NCBI GenBank assembly: GCA_001692895.1
Contig: KV748213.1
Location: forward strand, 744,001 to 808,000
Length of the DNA stretch: 64,000 nucleotides
DNA from: Cenococcum geophilum 1.58
Taxonomy: Eukaryota > Ascomycota > Dothideomycetes > Gloniales > Gloniaceae
Direction: 5' to 3'
The notes below the pieces were generated by a model. It was given only the letters and a program-made list of their open reading frames with translations. It ran no database searches and was not told the origin of the DNA. The position numbers and the translations under genes were made by a program. How positions within the stretch are numbered: position 1 is the first letter of the stretch; every line of letters starts with the position of its first letter. Below are positions 32,472 to 44,200 of this stretch, piece after piece.

Positions 32472-34059
32472 CGGAGGTGCCTGTCAAAAGTCTTTGCCGC
32501 CAAGAAAATTGACCGCCTTAGCTTACCGCCTTAGCTTACCGCCTTCCAAATCTAGATATCCTGCCATTTGTCCTCTCCCGCTTTAGGTGCTTTTAAGCGT
32601 CTTAGTGCCTCTATAGCACCCTCCCTATACTCATTACCTCCTTTAAGATTAATAACCTTCTGGATATGCCTAATAATCCGCTTAATCTAAGCCTGAATCC
32701 TCCACTATTTAAGATCTCTCTATATCGCCTGCTATACGTTCTTATAACCTCTCTCTACTACGGCGCTCCCTTACGCGCAGTAACCCTCTTTTATACGGCT
32801 AGCAAGGCTTAATTATATTTAAATTAGGAGAGTTGCTACACTAAAGAAGGCGTTAAATGTTCTATGCGTTATATATAGTTAATTAATATTAGTAGGTGTA
32901 AGCTAGAGCCTTATCCTCCTAGACAATAGTACTAAGCCTTTCCTTAAGGCACTCTTAAGTAAAAGGTAGTAGCTTTAGTATAAGAATTAATGTTTAATAT
33001 TGCCACTAATTAATACCTCCATAGCCCTAATTCCGTATAAGCTTGCTAGTTGCTTTAGTAAACTTCCATCTTAGCTTTAGTTTAGGAAAATTGCGCAGCC
33101 CTATCCTTCTAATACCCGTATTAAGCTCCCACTCCTACTATATATAAGGCTTAAGCTCCTTATTTAGCTTATTAATTACAGCCTAAGCTTTCTTCTATTC
33201 TATAGCTATTTCTAGCTACCAGATATAGCAAGGTCCTTTCTTATTATATAAAAAACAGCCCTAGAATATAAACTCTAAGTAGCCTTTCCAGTGGTTGCGT
33301 ATACAGCTCTTAATAAAACGCTTATCTACAGTACGCCAAATTTAATATTTACTATAGCAATAACCTAAGATAACAGATGTCTTGTCTAACTAGATAACAT
33401 TTTTCTAATCTTCTAACTTCTAATAAGCGTAATCTCTATAGAACTTAAGCCTCTTAAGCTTTATCTGCTCCGTTAATCCAGGCTTTTATATAGGTTTAGT
33501 CTTTCTTAATCTAGAGGCTCTAAGTATTCGCTATACGGTTTTAGCACTAACTCCTCTAACCTTTACAGTAATATAATTGCATGTCTTCTCTCTACTATAT
33601 TTATCACGGCGGACCTTCTTTAGTATTGCGTTCTTAGTATCTTTAGTCTGTTTAGATGGACGGCTAGGGCGAAAAGCGTCGTCTACGTAGGTATTAAGGA
33701 TGAGAGGAGGAGAAGATTTTGGGTTAAAGCCTCAATCGATTACGCGGCGATATATATCTCGTATAGTTCGTTTAGAAATTTAGGTTATCTTTATAATTTC
33801 GGCAGCTAAAATTCCGTAAGCTCTAAGAGCCACAATTTAAGCCCTTATAGCTAAATCGTAGCCACCTACGGAACGTTTAGCGGTAGATCTTTTGGTAGCT
33901 ATTTAGAATATTAAAAAGAACTTAAAAGCTACGGAATTAAGCTGCTAAAAACAACCTTGGTAAAACGCTTGATGACGTAGCAGAATTCTGCCGGCAGAAT
34001 ATTGTTTTTCTGCCTTGGCGGTAAGCCGGGGCGGCAAAGACTTTTAATAGGCACCTCCA
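32472..34059 (-). mobile_element. Tc1/mariner-like element B
   Basis: 1,588 bp with inverted repeats YGGAGGTGCCTRTYAAAAGT continuing into ctttgccgcc at both ends (32,472 on; to 34,059), flanked by TA (32,470-32,471; 34,060-34,061). Inserted in the 3' untranslated part of the pogo element. Transposase on the minus strand. TIR differences are C/T, as left by RIP. Confidence 0.9.
32575..33902 (-). pseudogene. Tc1-B transposase relic
   Basis: Minus-strand. The presumed start codon at 33,902 now reads ATA (ATG with G-to-A), then ATKRSTAKRSVGGYDLAIRA; HTH region IVALRAYGILAAEIIKIT and SKRTIRDIYRRVID; LTEQIKLKRLKFYRDYAY; DDE blocks NVIWLDKTSVILGYCYSK (first Asp kept), KGYLEFIFxGCFLYNKKGPC, a later block with EDKALAYTY (D-x-A-x-x-H-like), SPNLNIIKPC (third catalytic position, SPDLN form, Asp reads Asn) and the end WIKRIIRHIQKVINLKGGNE. 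Order and length (about 440 codons) fit the fungal DDE_3 Tc1 family. Broken by TAA/TAG. Confidence 0.85.
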
Positions 34060-34217
34060 TAGATATAAGCTGATTTAGCAATCTTTAAAGCCCTATACAC
34101 CAAAATTTTAATCAATTTAACCATTTGTATGGTTGTAAATAACCTTAATTTTAAACCCGATTTGGTGGGGTTGGACCACATATGCCTTGGCAGCGTACAC
34201 GGCCTAGCGGAGACTTC

Positions 34218-35110
34218 TATTGCGGAGGCTGTAAAAGTGGGCAAGAAGACGATTTATAAGATATAATTAAACCTTAATATTTAGGGTAAACTGTATACGC
34301 CTTTTATTATAGTTTAAGGTCGACCGAAAGCCCTACTACCTTACTAAGAAATTGTAATGTATACAGCCGTAGTATTAAGCTTTTTACTAACTACTTATAT
34401 AGCGCCTTCTTGACTTCTTTAAAGATTAGCTAATAGCGTATCTAGATAAGATATAGACTTTCCTATTTAACGAATTTAATATCTAAGTCTCTATTATAAC
34501 TGTCTGCCGTACTCTTAAGAGAGCTTCTTAGTTATAAAAGGTGGTTACGGCTTAGGCGGCTTAAAGGAGCGCTCTTCTTTATAATGCTTAGATTAGTATA
34601 TAGAAGAGCTAGGTAGTAGAATAGCTTATATTTCTTAATAAGTTAGTAGTAAATAAAAGGGCTAGTAATAGGAAGTACGGCTAGTTACTAAAAGGGACTA
34701 TATATAGTATAGTACGCGTACTTAAGAGGTTAGAGAGGTAGAGTATTCTACTAGTATTAGTAGTTAACGGATACCTTAGCTACCTTATCTTTTAAGGCTC
34801 TATTATATCTGTAATATTTAAAGCCTTTATAGAGGAGTAGGTACTACCTTATTATACGCTATATCTAGGGCTATAATTAGTCCTTATTCTTAATAATATA
34901 GCAATTTATAAATTAATACGGCTTTAAGAGCTTTATAAGTAACATAATATCTTACTAAAATTCCTACCACTATACTTACTAGATTATAATCCTATTAAGG
35001 CTTAGATTAGAAGAAACTAGTAGCTAATTAAGGACTTTAAGAGCTTTAAGAACTTCTTATATTTTGCTGTTAGTTAAGTATATAGTATATATATAGGAGC
35101 TTACTTCTAA
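34218..35110 (+). pseudogene. Tc1-A transposase, 3' part
   Basis: Continues the frame begun at 28,372: IAEAVKVGKKTIYKI, NLNIQGKLYTPFIIVQGRPK, ALLPYQEIVMYTA, GVGTTLLYAISRAII, then FLPLYLLDYNPIKAQIRRNQ (LPPYSPD.NPIE block with the third catalytic acidic region), QLIKDFKSFKNFLYFAV and stop region near 35,110. The middle is RIPped, with TAA/TAG and probable Cys/Trp losses. Together with the 5' fragment this makes a transposase of about 320 codons. Confidence 0.75.
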
Positions 35111-35189
35111 GAGGCAGGATATATTATAGAGTAATAGATAAATACTATCTTAATTGCTTAAACTTTAAGATTAAAGGCCTAATTTTAAC

Positions 35190-36730
35190 TAGCGTACTAA
35201 TCTTAAAGCTATATCTCTCCTATTAATTTAATATTATACCTTTACCTAGCTTTTCTAACTTTAGTAAGTTAATATTCCATTCTTCCTCTACTAGCTTATC
35301 CTTAATAGGCTTTAAAGTAGCCCTCTGCCTCTTACTACTAAACTTTAACTTATTAGCTAGCTAGTTAAAGAACTAGCTAAGTAGCTTAACTAGATATATT
35401 TCTAACTAAATAGGGCTTACGTTTTAGGGTGCTTTAATATTTAAAGATAACGTAAAATATTAACAGAGGTAAGGATTTTAGGCTATAGAATTGACCTAAT
35501 CTACAACTAATATTGCTACTAGCTGCTTAATATATTTTAGTATAGAATCTTCCTTCTTTACTACTAGCTCCTTTTAGATCTTCTTACTCCTCTCTTTACT
35601 ACTAGCTAAGACCATTATAATATTTTACGATGGCTGCTTAACGGTAGAGGCGCTAGAGAGAAGCTCTTTATTCTACTACTAAAAGTCTACTATATTTACA
35701 GGATAATGGTTAATTATAATACTGGGCGAGTTAGGTAATAGCTTATTCTACTACTACGTCTTACCTTTATTATAGTAATAGATATTTATATAAGGCCACT
35801 AATCTATAATTACTGGCATTATATTACTAGAAGCCTCCTTAGCAGTAATTATATTAGGTAAGTTAGTAATTTAAACTTATATAGCTATTCTTCTACCTAT
35901 AGGCCTTTTAATAACTTACTAACTTAGAGTTATAGTAGAAGGAGCCTAAGACTCTAGCTCCTTCTCCTTAACTAAATATAAGGTAAAGTTTAAGAAGAGA
36001 GACTTTAACGGCTAGTGCTTATACTACTCCTTATTTATTATAAGAGCTTAATATAGATTTATAGGCAACTAAATATCTTAAGGGCAGTAGTTAGCTTACC
36101 GCGCCTTCTTATAGGAGGTAATAGCTTAAAGGTAAGTAATCTTAAACTTTTATAGTAGTAGATTTAATACAGTCTTATTCTACTATTACTCCAGCTTAAA
36201 GTAGTATATATTTTTAGTATTAAATACTACTAACTTTATACTAAGAAGAGACTCCTTTCTATTACCTGTAATTGCCTTTTAAACACTTATAAAGCGTATA
36301 GGCGGCGGCGGCGGTAATAACGGCGGCGGCGACAAGCTTATATCCTTATCTTCTACCTTTATAAGCTCCTTAGTATTCTTATCCTCGTCCTTATTAACCT
36401 TATCTATAGACATAGGCTCTACGGGCGTTGCTAGTGGCGGCGATAGTAATAGCGACAGCGACGGCGACGGCGATGGTAATGGTGATAGCGATAGTACTAG
36501 TATTATCTTCTACCTCTTCTTTACCTTCCTCTTTACCTTCTTTTTAGGCGGCTGTAAGATAGCAAAAGTAGGTATAGATTAAGCCCACTTTTATTTAGAA
36601 GGCTTTAAAGTACAGCCTAATAATTAAGTAGGTAGCTGCTACTATTAGGGCGATATAAGATGCAACACTAAGATTTCTATATAATTGACTTAACTAGGTA
36701 ACGCGCCAGCTTCACTATTTAGGCGCTTAT
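35190..36730 (-). pseudogene. second coding relic carried by Tc1-A, unknown function
   Basis: A convergent minus-strand frame fills the rest of element A: near its start a basic cluster PPKKKVKRKVKKR (NLS-like, about 36,530), Pro/Ser-rich LSPLPSPSPSLSLLSPPL, acidic DKVNKDEDKNTKELIKVEDK, LSPPPLLPPPPPIRF, then FKITYLQAITSYKKARQANY, CPQDIQLPINLYQALIINKE, HQPLKSLFLNFTLYLVKEKE and IVDFQQQNKELLSSAS. Stops are TAA/TAG. The trinucleotide tracts at 36,301-36,340 and 36,430-36,500 encode the Pro/Ser runs. I do not recognise the protein; a nuclear, possibly DNA-binding accessory protein is only a guess. The plus strand also gives a readable but hydrophobic frame, which I consider the shadow. Confidence 0.45.
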
Positions 36731-36855
36731 AATAGGTGGTTAACGTATTATTAGTAGTTAAAATTAAAAGAATTACCCCTTATACAAATTTTAGTGGGGG
36801 GCGATGCGGCTCTTTTGTCCTTAAGCGAGTTCCCGATCTTTTGTAAACGATAGTA

Positions 36856-37571
36856 CACCCATTTCAAAAAGATCGGTAAAAATCGCCAAGCCGCACGACG
36901 CGCATCGCCCCCTCCATCAAAACAATATACCCCCTTATAGCCCCACCAATATAGCTCTATATTTATATAATTTAGGGCTGTTTTGGTAGAGTTATAGGGG
37001 GTGCTTATTTCTAGGAATGGAGGGGTCGCGTAGAGCCTTAATTCAAGTTTTACAGCCACCCCCTATAACCCTACTAATATAGCTCTATATTTAATAAATA
37101 AAGACCCATTTTATAGCCCTAGAATAGGCCTATAAAATGGACCTATATATATACAAATCGGATCAATATTGGTGGAATTATATGGGGTGGATTGTTTTAA
37201 TAAGAGGGTAATACGCTACTGCGGCTTGGCAATTTTTACTAGTATCTCCAAAACAGCAGTACACCCCCTATAGCCCCACCAATATAGCTCTATATTTTAT
37301 AAATAGAGGGCTATAAAATGGGTCTTTATTTATTAAATATAGAGCTGTATTAGTGGGGTTATAGGGGGTGGCTGTAAAACTTAAATTGAGGCTCTGCGCG
37401 ACCCCTCCATTCCTAGAAATAAGCACCCCCTATAACTCTACCAAAACAGCCCTAAATTATATAAATATAGAGCTATATTGGTGGGGCTATAAGGGGGTGT
37501 ATTGTTTTGATGGAGGGGGCGATGCGCGTCGTGCGGCTTGGCGATTTTTACCGATCTTTTTGAAATGGGTG
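36856..37571. mobile_element. palindromic composite of MITEs, TA-flanked
   Basis: Outer ends cacccatttcaaaaagatcg and its complement, flanked by TA (36,854-36,855; 37,572-37,573). Long inverted arms (about 36,856-37,115 and 37,305-37,571) each contain smaller units bounded by caccccctataRcYcYacca (for example 37,262-37,369 and 37,421-37,499). Both arms encode the same fortuitous frame starting MAVKLxLRLxATPPFLEIST. It is immediately adjacent to the right end of Tc1-A, sharing its TA. No transposase. Confidence 0.8.
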
Positions 37572-37733
37572 TACCGATATTTCTTAAACGACTGTAGTAG
37601 AGTAGCTCTCAGCTTCTTATCGAAACGTTCCGACCTGTGAGGCAACCAGCCATTACACTTTCAGGGGCTCGGGATTTTCAACCTTATCTTTAAATAATAC
37701 CCCCTAACACGCAGTACCCAAGTTGAGAAAAGA

Positions 37734-39120
37734 ATGGAGACGGCAGAGGCGGAAGGAGGCTCGACGCGTTAATCGCGTTGGGGACGCGCCAAGACAACCA
37801 AGGCCCTTGAAAACGATAGTTATGAGAGCAATACAGAAGATACGGTTCATGTGGTAGCAGTAACCCCTAGTATACCACGATTAAAGCGTATAGGGAAAAA
37901 ACTATGCCCTAAGGATTAAATAGTGTTAATAAGAAACTATATAATAGCTAAAAAGAGAGCAGAGTAGCTAGTAATAATAGCCACTATAGAAAACTAATTA
38001 ATAACTAAGAAGATAAATATAATAATAAATATATAAATTAAAGTGCTAACTAACCTAGTTATATTACTATTAGGGGAATTAGAGAAGTAGAAAAAGGCAT
38101 AAATAAACTAAATAAAAGTTATTACTAAAATATTTATAGAGTAGATTAACGCGCTTAGAGTAAAGGTTATAGAAAAGATAGAGGTAATCTAGACCTATTT
38201 ATTTAATATTTAAGCATTACTAAGCGCAGCTCTATTATATATAGATATTGCCTATATACTGCTAAGCAGTTAACTAAGTAACCTAATGTCCTTCCCTTTA
38301 AGGAATATTATACTATTAACTATTACTAATATATTATACTATATAGTTAATATATCTAGAGTTAAAGAGAAAAATAAAAATTAAGTATAACTGGGGGTAA
38401 TTAGGTAAGCAGTTAAAAATAGTATATATATAATAGAAGGCCACAAGAGCTAGCGCTGTATAGCAGTAATTAAAGATCCTAGAAACTATATATATATTAA
38501 AATAACTTATAGAAATAAAGCTAAGCTTTAATATATAAAAGAAGCGGCTTAAAAAACCTTAGTATTTAATATTTAGGTACTATAAAACTAGCTCTACCTA
38601 GTAAAAATTAATAATACTAACTAAATAGCAGTTCTTAACTAAGAAGGAAATATTTAAGATAAAGTAGTAAAGATACTAGGAAAAGAGAATTATATATATA
38701 TATATATAGCCTAAATAGGATGGCTTAGTAAAAAAGACATAGGAAAAATATATAGATTAATAGTAGTATATATTACTAAAAGTAGTAAGGTAGCATAATT
38801 ACTACAGGACTAATACTTTTATATTATAGGGGAATTAACCTATATTAGAACCTATAAACCTAAAAGGGGCCTAATGTAATGCTACTAGTATTAAACATTA
38901 GGATATAAAGTATTTATATATATAAGACTATAAGAATATACTAAATATACTTAAGAAGGATATTATTATAATAACTGCTAAGGATAGATCCTAAAATATA
39001 TACTATATAAAGGACTATATAAATTATTTAGTAAAAAGTATTAAGTACTTTATTCTACCTATTATATATAAAACACTTTAGATACTTTAACTAAATATTT
39101 AAAAATAAAGTATAGTACAA
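37734..39120 (+). pseudogene. LINE ORF1 relic (gag-like, CCHC)
   Basis: ATG at 37,734: METAEAEGGSTR, then a stop (former Gln or Trp codon) and SRWGRAKTTKALENDSYESN. The first 140 bp keep normal composition, the rest is RIPped. The C-terminal part has zinc-knuckle remnants MQCYQYQTLGYKVFIYI and EYTKYTQEGYYYNNC (about 38,870-38,960), in which several Cys and His read Tyr, as expected from TGC-to-TAC and CAC-to-TAC changes. ORF1 of such LINEs binds the element RNA. Confidence 0.75.
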
Positions 39121-39129
39121 CAAAGCTTA

Positions 39130-40985
39130 ATAAATAATAAACAACTAAAAGACTTTAGAGTGCTAGCAATATTAGAGCCAGATATATAGAAAATAGATAA
39201 TATAGTTGTAATAGTCCCCATAGGACACTTAAATTGGACTAAGGTAATACCTATGGTCTAGTATAAAGAGAGGTGGGCGATATAGAGCATACTATAGAAT
39301 AAAAAAGATATTAAGGCTAAATAGGTGCTAGTATAATTAGTAGACCTTACTATGGTAGTGCTGCGTCTTCCTAACTAATTAGTACTAGTAGTATTAGTAT
39401 ATATTAAGGAAAAGAATATAAAGCCACTATAGGATATAACTAGTAAACTATATTAACTAATCTAGAAAATATGGAATAAAATAGGTATATAAACTAATAT
39501 AATACTTATAGAAGACTTTAACCAGTATAACTAGTTATAGGGAGAAAATAACATCTTGCCGGTAAGATAGAGAGAAGCTAACCTAATTATTAACTTTATA
39601 GGAGATTCCTTCCCCTATAGCCTACTGCTTAGGGGTACAAAAATATAGCAAAATAGCAACTATAAGATAATAATTAATCTAATCCTAGTATTAGACAAGT
39701 TAGTATCTATAATGATAAAGTATATAGCATATGGATATAATTTTGGGGCAATTAAGATAATATTTAATATTATGGTCCCTAAATATGCTATAGAATAGAG
39801 AATGCTCTTTAAGAATATACTATAGAATAGAATTAGGAATAAGATTACTACTACCCTTTATATTATTCTAGTAAGTGGTAAAGTGTAGTAGTAAACAGAC
39901 TAGCTTATAGATATAGTGCTAGAGGCAGTCTATATATTAGCTCTAAAGGCTAGACCTTTACTATATATAAAAAGGTAGTAGATAACAAACCTTATAAAGC
40001 TCTGCTAAGTATATATTTACTAAAGGAACTGGGTAAAGAACTAACGCTAAGTAGGCCAGATATTACTAGAACTAGAGTAATAAGTAAAGGAGGCCTTAAA
40101 GAAACACCACAATATAATATAGAAATAGAAAAGAATATGCTGGAATAACTTCCTAGCTAATAATGCAAATATTTAGTAAGTAGTAAAATACCTTAACCTA
40201 AGCAGCAACTTAGTATTTAATAAAATACCACTATTAGTAAGGATAAATAGATTTACTATAGAAGGAAAAGATAAGTAAGTAGTAGAGCTGTTAACTATAT
40301 TCTTTTCCCTATTACTAGCAGGAATAAAGGACAAGGGCCTATGGCCTTAATAAATATTAACACTAATACCGCATCTTATAATAGAAGAGGTAGAATAGAA
40401 GATATTTACAGTAAAGCTATAGAAAGCACTAGGGGATAATAGCCTACTAGTAATAGTATAGAGGTAGATGTAGCTGGTAATAAAAGATAGGGTCCTACTC
40501 CTCTTTTAGACCTTATTAAATAAGGGCAACCTTCCTAACTAATAAAGAGGTGCTAAGATTATACTACTTAAAAAGCTAAATAAAGGAGACTATATAAAGG
40601 TAAGAATATAGAGGCCTATCTCTCTACTTTCTATATTAGGCAAGGTGCTAGAGTTTGTAGTTACTAAGAGAATATTATATACAGTAAAGACCTTTAGACT
40701 ACTGCCTATAAATTACTTTATGGTAAGGAAGAAGCGCTCTACTAAATAGGTGCCACTACTACTGCAAAAATATATTTATAATATATAGAGGTCTAAAAAG
40801 GTGCTTAGCTTTATTAGCTTTAATATAAAAGATATATATAATAAAGTATATAAAGAGAGGCTACTACAGAGGCTTATAGTAAGAGGTATACTACTAGCAC
40901 AGTAGATTAATATATTTTGCTCTAATTATATTATAACTATCTTGGTTAACGGCCATACCTTTATTAGGAAAATATCCGCAGGCTA
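39130..40985 (+). pseudogene. LINE ORF2 relic (endonuclease and part of RT)
   Basis: Plus-strand. Endonuclease-like region: KDFRVLAILEPDI, PIGHLNWTKVIPM, IILIEDFNQYNQLQGENN (the usual GDFN.H..W block, with changes), TNLI. RT entrance: KKLNKGDYIKVRIQRPISLL, SILGKVLEFVVTKRILYTVK, VRKKRSTKQVPLLLQKYIYN, LSFISFNIKDIYNKVYKERL, NYIITILVNGHTFIRKISAG. The FADD box is not reached, so it is truncated before the active site. Confidence 0.8.
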
Positions 40986-41141
40986 AGATTTAAACTACTC
41001 GTTAAGTGAAATCAAATACTACCAAATAGGTCAATTAGGCGCCAAATAGCTACAGTCGACGCCGCTGACGTCGTTAACGCATTTGGTGTTTTTAACGCGC
41101 AGCCTACGTATAGCCTACGCAGAGCCTACGCAACCCACGTA
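40986..41141. other. junction between LINE and giant element
   Basis: 156 bp of weakly RIPped DNA with several short catttggtg/caccaaat-type inverted motifs (near 41,022 and 41,079) and tandem cctacgYa units at 41,103-41,132. No gene. Confidence 0.4.
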
Positions 41142-41164
41142 CGTCAGGAAAAAATTTACCAGCA
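41142..41164 (+). repeat. left terminal inverted repeat of the giant element
   Basis: cgtcaggaaaaaatttacca followed by gca, identical to 30,494-30,516 and the complement of 32,236-32,258 apart from one C/T and an end base. Confidence 0.75.
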
Positions 41165-41234
41165 TTTTCGCAGCATTTGGCGGCATTTAGCGGCCAAATG
41201 CGCAATCCGCGCACTGCAACGTGTAGCGTATGGT

Positions 41235-41525
41235 ATCGACTCAGGTGCGGCATACTGCCGCATCTAATAACGCAGTGCAGTATACTGCCGTATCCAGTAA
41301 CGCGGTGCAAGTATACTACCGCATCTAATAACGTGGTGTAGTATTCTGCCGTATCTAATAACGCGGTGTAGTATTCTGCCGCATCTAATAATATAGTGCA
41401 GCATTCTGCCGCATCTAATAACGTGGTATAGTATACTGCCATATCTAGTAACGCGGTATAAGCATACTGCCGTATCTAATAACGCGGTATAGTATACTGC
41501 CATATCTAATAACGCGATATAGCTA
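41235..41525. repeat. 30-bp tandem repeats near the left end
   Basis: About nine units of ctaataacgcggtgtagtat plus tctgccgcat, with C/T and G/A variants. Equivalent to 30,590-30,680. The minus-strand open frames here are repeat artefacts. Transposase-binding subterminal sites are a plausible role (inference). Confidence 0.8.
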
Positions 41526-41990
41526 ATTGCGCATTTACAGCCACCTAAGTAAGTAGTGCCTTTATTCTATTAAGCTCTCTCTATACTTAATGCGTAATTA
41601 ATATATAATACCCCCCTTATATATTCTATATATCTTACTTACTTTAAGTAATAAATAAGCGTTGCTCTTCCCACGCACTTAATAGTATTTACTTAGTCTA
41701 CGCGGTTAATAGTATTTACCCGTTCTATATAATTAGTATACTTTACTTAGTTTATACAGTTAGTACCCTTTACTTATTCTACGCAGTTAGTACCCTTTAC
41801 TTATTTTACGTAGTTAGTATTCTCTACTTATTCTATATACCTAGTATATACTATATAAAGAATATATTTTAACCTAATAGTAATATAATATAACCTTAAT
41901 ACGCCTAATAACGCCCTTTAGTTAACCTACTATTTTAAGTTTAATATTTATATAAGTCCCGCCGTAATAGTAGTACCGTACTATTAAACC
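41526..41990. other. subterminal low-complexity region
   Basis: Degenerate repeats of ttagtaccctttacttattY about every 26-30 bp (41,690-41,850), no gene. Its start is homologous to 30,670-30,800. Confidence 0.5.
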
Positions 41991-41999
41991 CCTAATCGT

Positions 42000-44200
42000 C
42001 TTTATTCTTACCGTTATTCTTACTATTATTTTCCCCGTCTATCCTACTGCCTTCTCTACTCTTATCCTCTTTATTGCCGTTATTTTCCCTATCTATTCCG
42101 CTGCCTTCTTTACTCTTATCCTCTTTATTAGCAAATTCCAGTATTACTAATCTATCTCCACTTTATAGGCGGGCCTTTATATCCTCTAGTATAGCACTAT
42201 CTATAATATCTATAACCTTAGACTTGCCGGCGAAAGTACACTATAAGATACGGTAATTAATTCCTATTTCCTATTTATTATTACCTTAAATTTATTTAAG
42301 GCGCGCTTAAATAGCGTTAATGTTATAGTTATATAGCATTAAAATCGTCTTATTAGTATACTGCGAGAAGGAGACCTTATATATAATTTTAGGGTTTATT
42401 CTTTATAATAAATGCGCTAAGCTACTATTATCCTATTATATTATCTTTATTAGCCTATATATAACAATTAAAATAGCGTAATATTATAATATAGGAAACG
42501 GCGGTAAAGTACTATAGTATACAGCGAGTATTATAATATAATGTTATAATGCGATTAATATAATATTATATATTTACACTTACAGTATACGGTTATTAAG
42601 TAAACCTGTTATTATACTTAGGATCTAGTTCCTCTAGATCTTCTATAGTATTTTTAAATAGATTACTAATTGCCTGCTAAGTCTATAGTATCTTATCTCT
42701 AATTATATTCTATATCTTATTAACTTATTATAGAAGTAGCCTATATAGCCTTTTATTACGTTTAGGTTAGTAGCTCTTCTAAGTATTCTATAGTCGCTCC
42801 CAACTATTTATAATACGCTTTAGTAAGTATAATAAGAGGCTTCCTATAGATTTACCTATAATTATAGCGTTAGCTTTAAACTTATATTCCGCTTCTATAG
42901 TCCTTAAGAGTATATTAAATTACTACGTATATAAGCTATATCGTATTAGCTGTAATAGGTAAGAAGAGGTTAGTATTATTCTTATTAAGGGCGAGTGACC
43001 TTAGCCTAGTATTAAAGAATACACGCTTAATATAACGTGCGATAATTAGCGCCCTAAATCTTATCTCTCTATCCTAGCCTTAGTTAGTTAGGTATAGTAA
43101 AAGGTAGAGTACTAACCGGGCCACCGAGCGTAAAGTAGTTATCCTTAAGTAGTTCCGCTACTTCCTCTACTACGGCCTTAATATTTAGCTTAAGGCAGTT
43201 ATAGCTCCCGGTAATAGTATCGCGTACTATATTTATTATATAATACCAAAATACGCTAAGCTAGCCGTATAGCTGGAAAATTGGTTAGTATAGTGCTACT
43301 AAATCTAAGGACCGCGAACCTTGCGTGCCGCTGGCCCCAGTAATATACTTAATACTCTATTTATTGGGTTTTTATAACGGTCTATAATAGTAATCGCCTC
43401 TTTTTACGTCTGCTTTATTAGTGTGTTTAAACCGCTTATATTTATTTCTAGCTAAAAAAAGAGATAGAGCTCTTTAGGTATAGAGCCTATTATTACTTAT
43501 ATAATAAGACATATCTAAGTAATACTGTATATTATTATATTAACTAGGCTAAGTAGCTGCTTTATATATTATCTAAAGTTATCCTATAGCGGTTGTTTAT
43601 TTAAGTAATATATATATTTCTTTTAAGTGTAGGTTTTAGATATCTTACGGTCGCTTAGGGTTTATAGGCTTTTATCTAATAAGAATAAAACTATCCGTTA
43701 GGATAACGTTATTAAAATTAATAATAATAGGTTGTACTATAGCACATTAATAATAGCCTTGCCTTTTAATAGAGACAGTTATGGTATAGAGCCCGATATT
43801 ATCCCCTTTAAGATTTAGATTATCTTAGGAGCTACTACTTAACTTATAACATCTTTATTTACTTTTTTACAAAATAGGTAAAGAATAAGTATATTAGTTT
43901 AGTAGAACTATTTAGCTTTTATATACACTTTACTTCCCTAAAAGATACTAAATAGTCTAAAGTCTTATACCTAATATACTTTAAATAATAACTCGGTTAA
44001 CTTTTATAATATAAATTAGGCATTTTTTACTAAGTATATAAAAAGGAGCTTTAATAAACTTATAATAATAAGTTAGGAGGGCGGCCTAACTGTTTATTAG
44101 GCTTTATAACAGGGCGATTAGATTGCCTTACTATAGCATAGGGTCCTACTTTATATAATATTTTTTCTATACCATATAAAAGCCTAGTTCCTCGCGATAT
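42000..44200 (-). pseudogene. unrecognised coding relic(s) of the giant element
   Basis: Minus-strand stretches are readable: FYLFLARNKYKRFKHTNKAD then VKRGDYYYRPLQKPNKQSIK and YITGASGTQGSRSLDLVALY (43,240-43,460), LKLNIKAVVEEVAELLKDNY (43,130-43,190), and a hydrophilic C-terminal repeat DKSKEGSGIDRENNGNKEDK (42,030-42,120) after GKSKVIDIIDSAILEDIKAR. Several frames are involved, so there may be introns or more than one gene. No family recognised. Confidence 0.4.

Larger units (their letters stand above)
28448..34217 (+). mobile_element. pogo/Fot-like DNA transposon with three nested insertions
   Basis: Inverted repeats of about 60 bp: gaagtctccgccaggccgtg at 28,448 and its complement ending 34,217 (differences mostly C/T). 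TA flanks both ends (28,446-28,447 and 34,218-34,219), inside Tc1-A. Subtracting the solo LTR (29,039-29,298), the repeat-filled element (30,494-32,258) and Tc1-B (32,472-34,059), with duplications, leaves about 2.1 kb, normal for this group. Confidence 0.88.
28256..36853 (+). mobile_element. Tc1/mariner-like element A, interrupted by nested insertions
   Basis: Terminal inverted repeats: left ctgtcgtttgcaaaagatcg (28,256 on), right end the reverse complement with C-to-T changes (to 36,853), extending over about 100 bp including the gcggctctttYgtccttaag block. TA flanks both ends (28,254-28,255; 36,854-36,855). Its transposase starts at 28,372 and is split after codon 25 by a pogo element inserted at TA. 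The left terminal portion is scarcely mutated; the right part is heavily RIPped. A second coding relic fills 35.2-36.7 kb. Confidence 0.85.
37574..40985 (+). mobile_element. LINE (Tad1-like), 3'-truncated
   Basis: A weakly RIPped 5' leader (37,574-37,733) followed by ORF1 and ORF2 relics on the plus strand. Ends abruptly within RT, about 157 bp before the terminal repeat of the giant element, so its 3' half was lost or lies elsewhere. Confidence 0.75.

Noticed and set aside
36751-37640. Two open frames of 102 and 90 codons with the same N-terminus on opposite strands
   Set aside because: They lie in the two arms of a MITE palindrome; identity follows from the inverted repeat, not gene duplication.
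41104-41503. Two Tyr/Leu-rich open frames near 41.3 kb
   Set aside because: They read through 30-bp subterminal tandem repeats.
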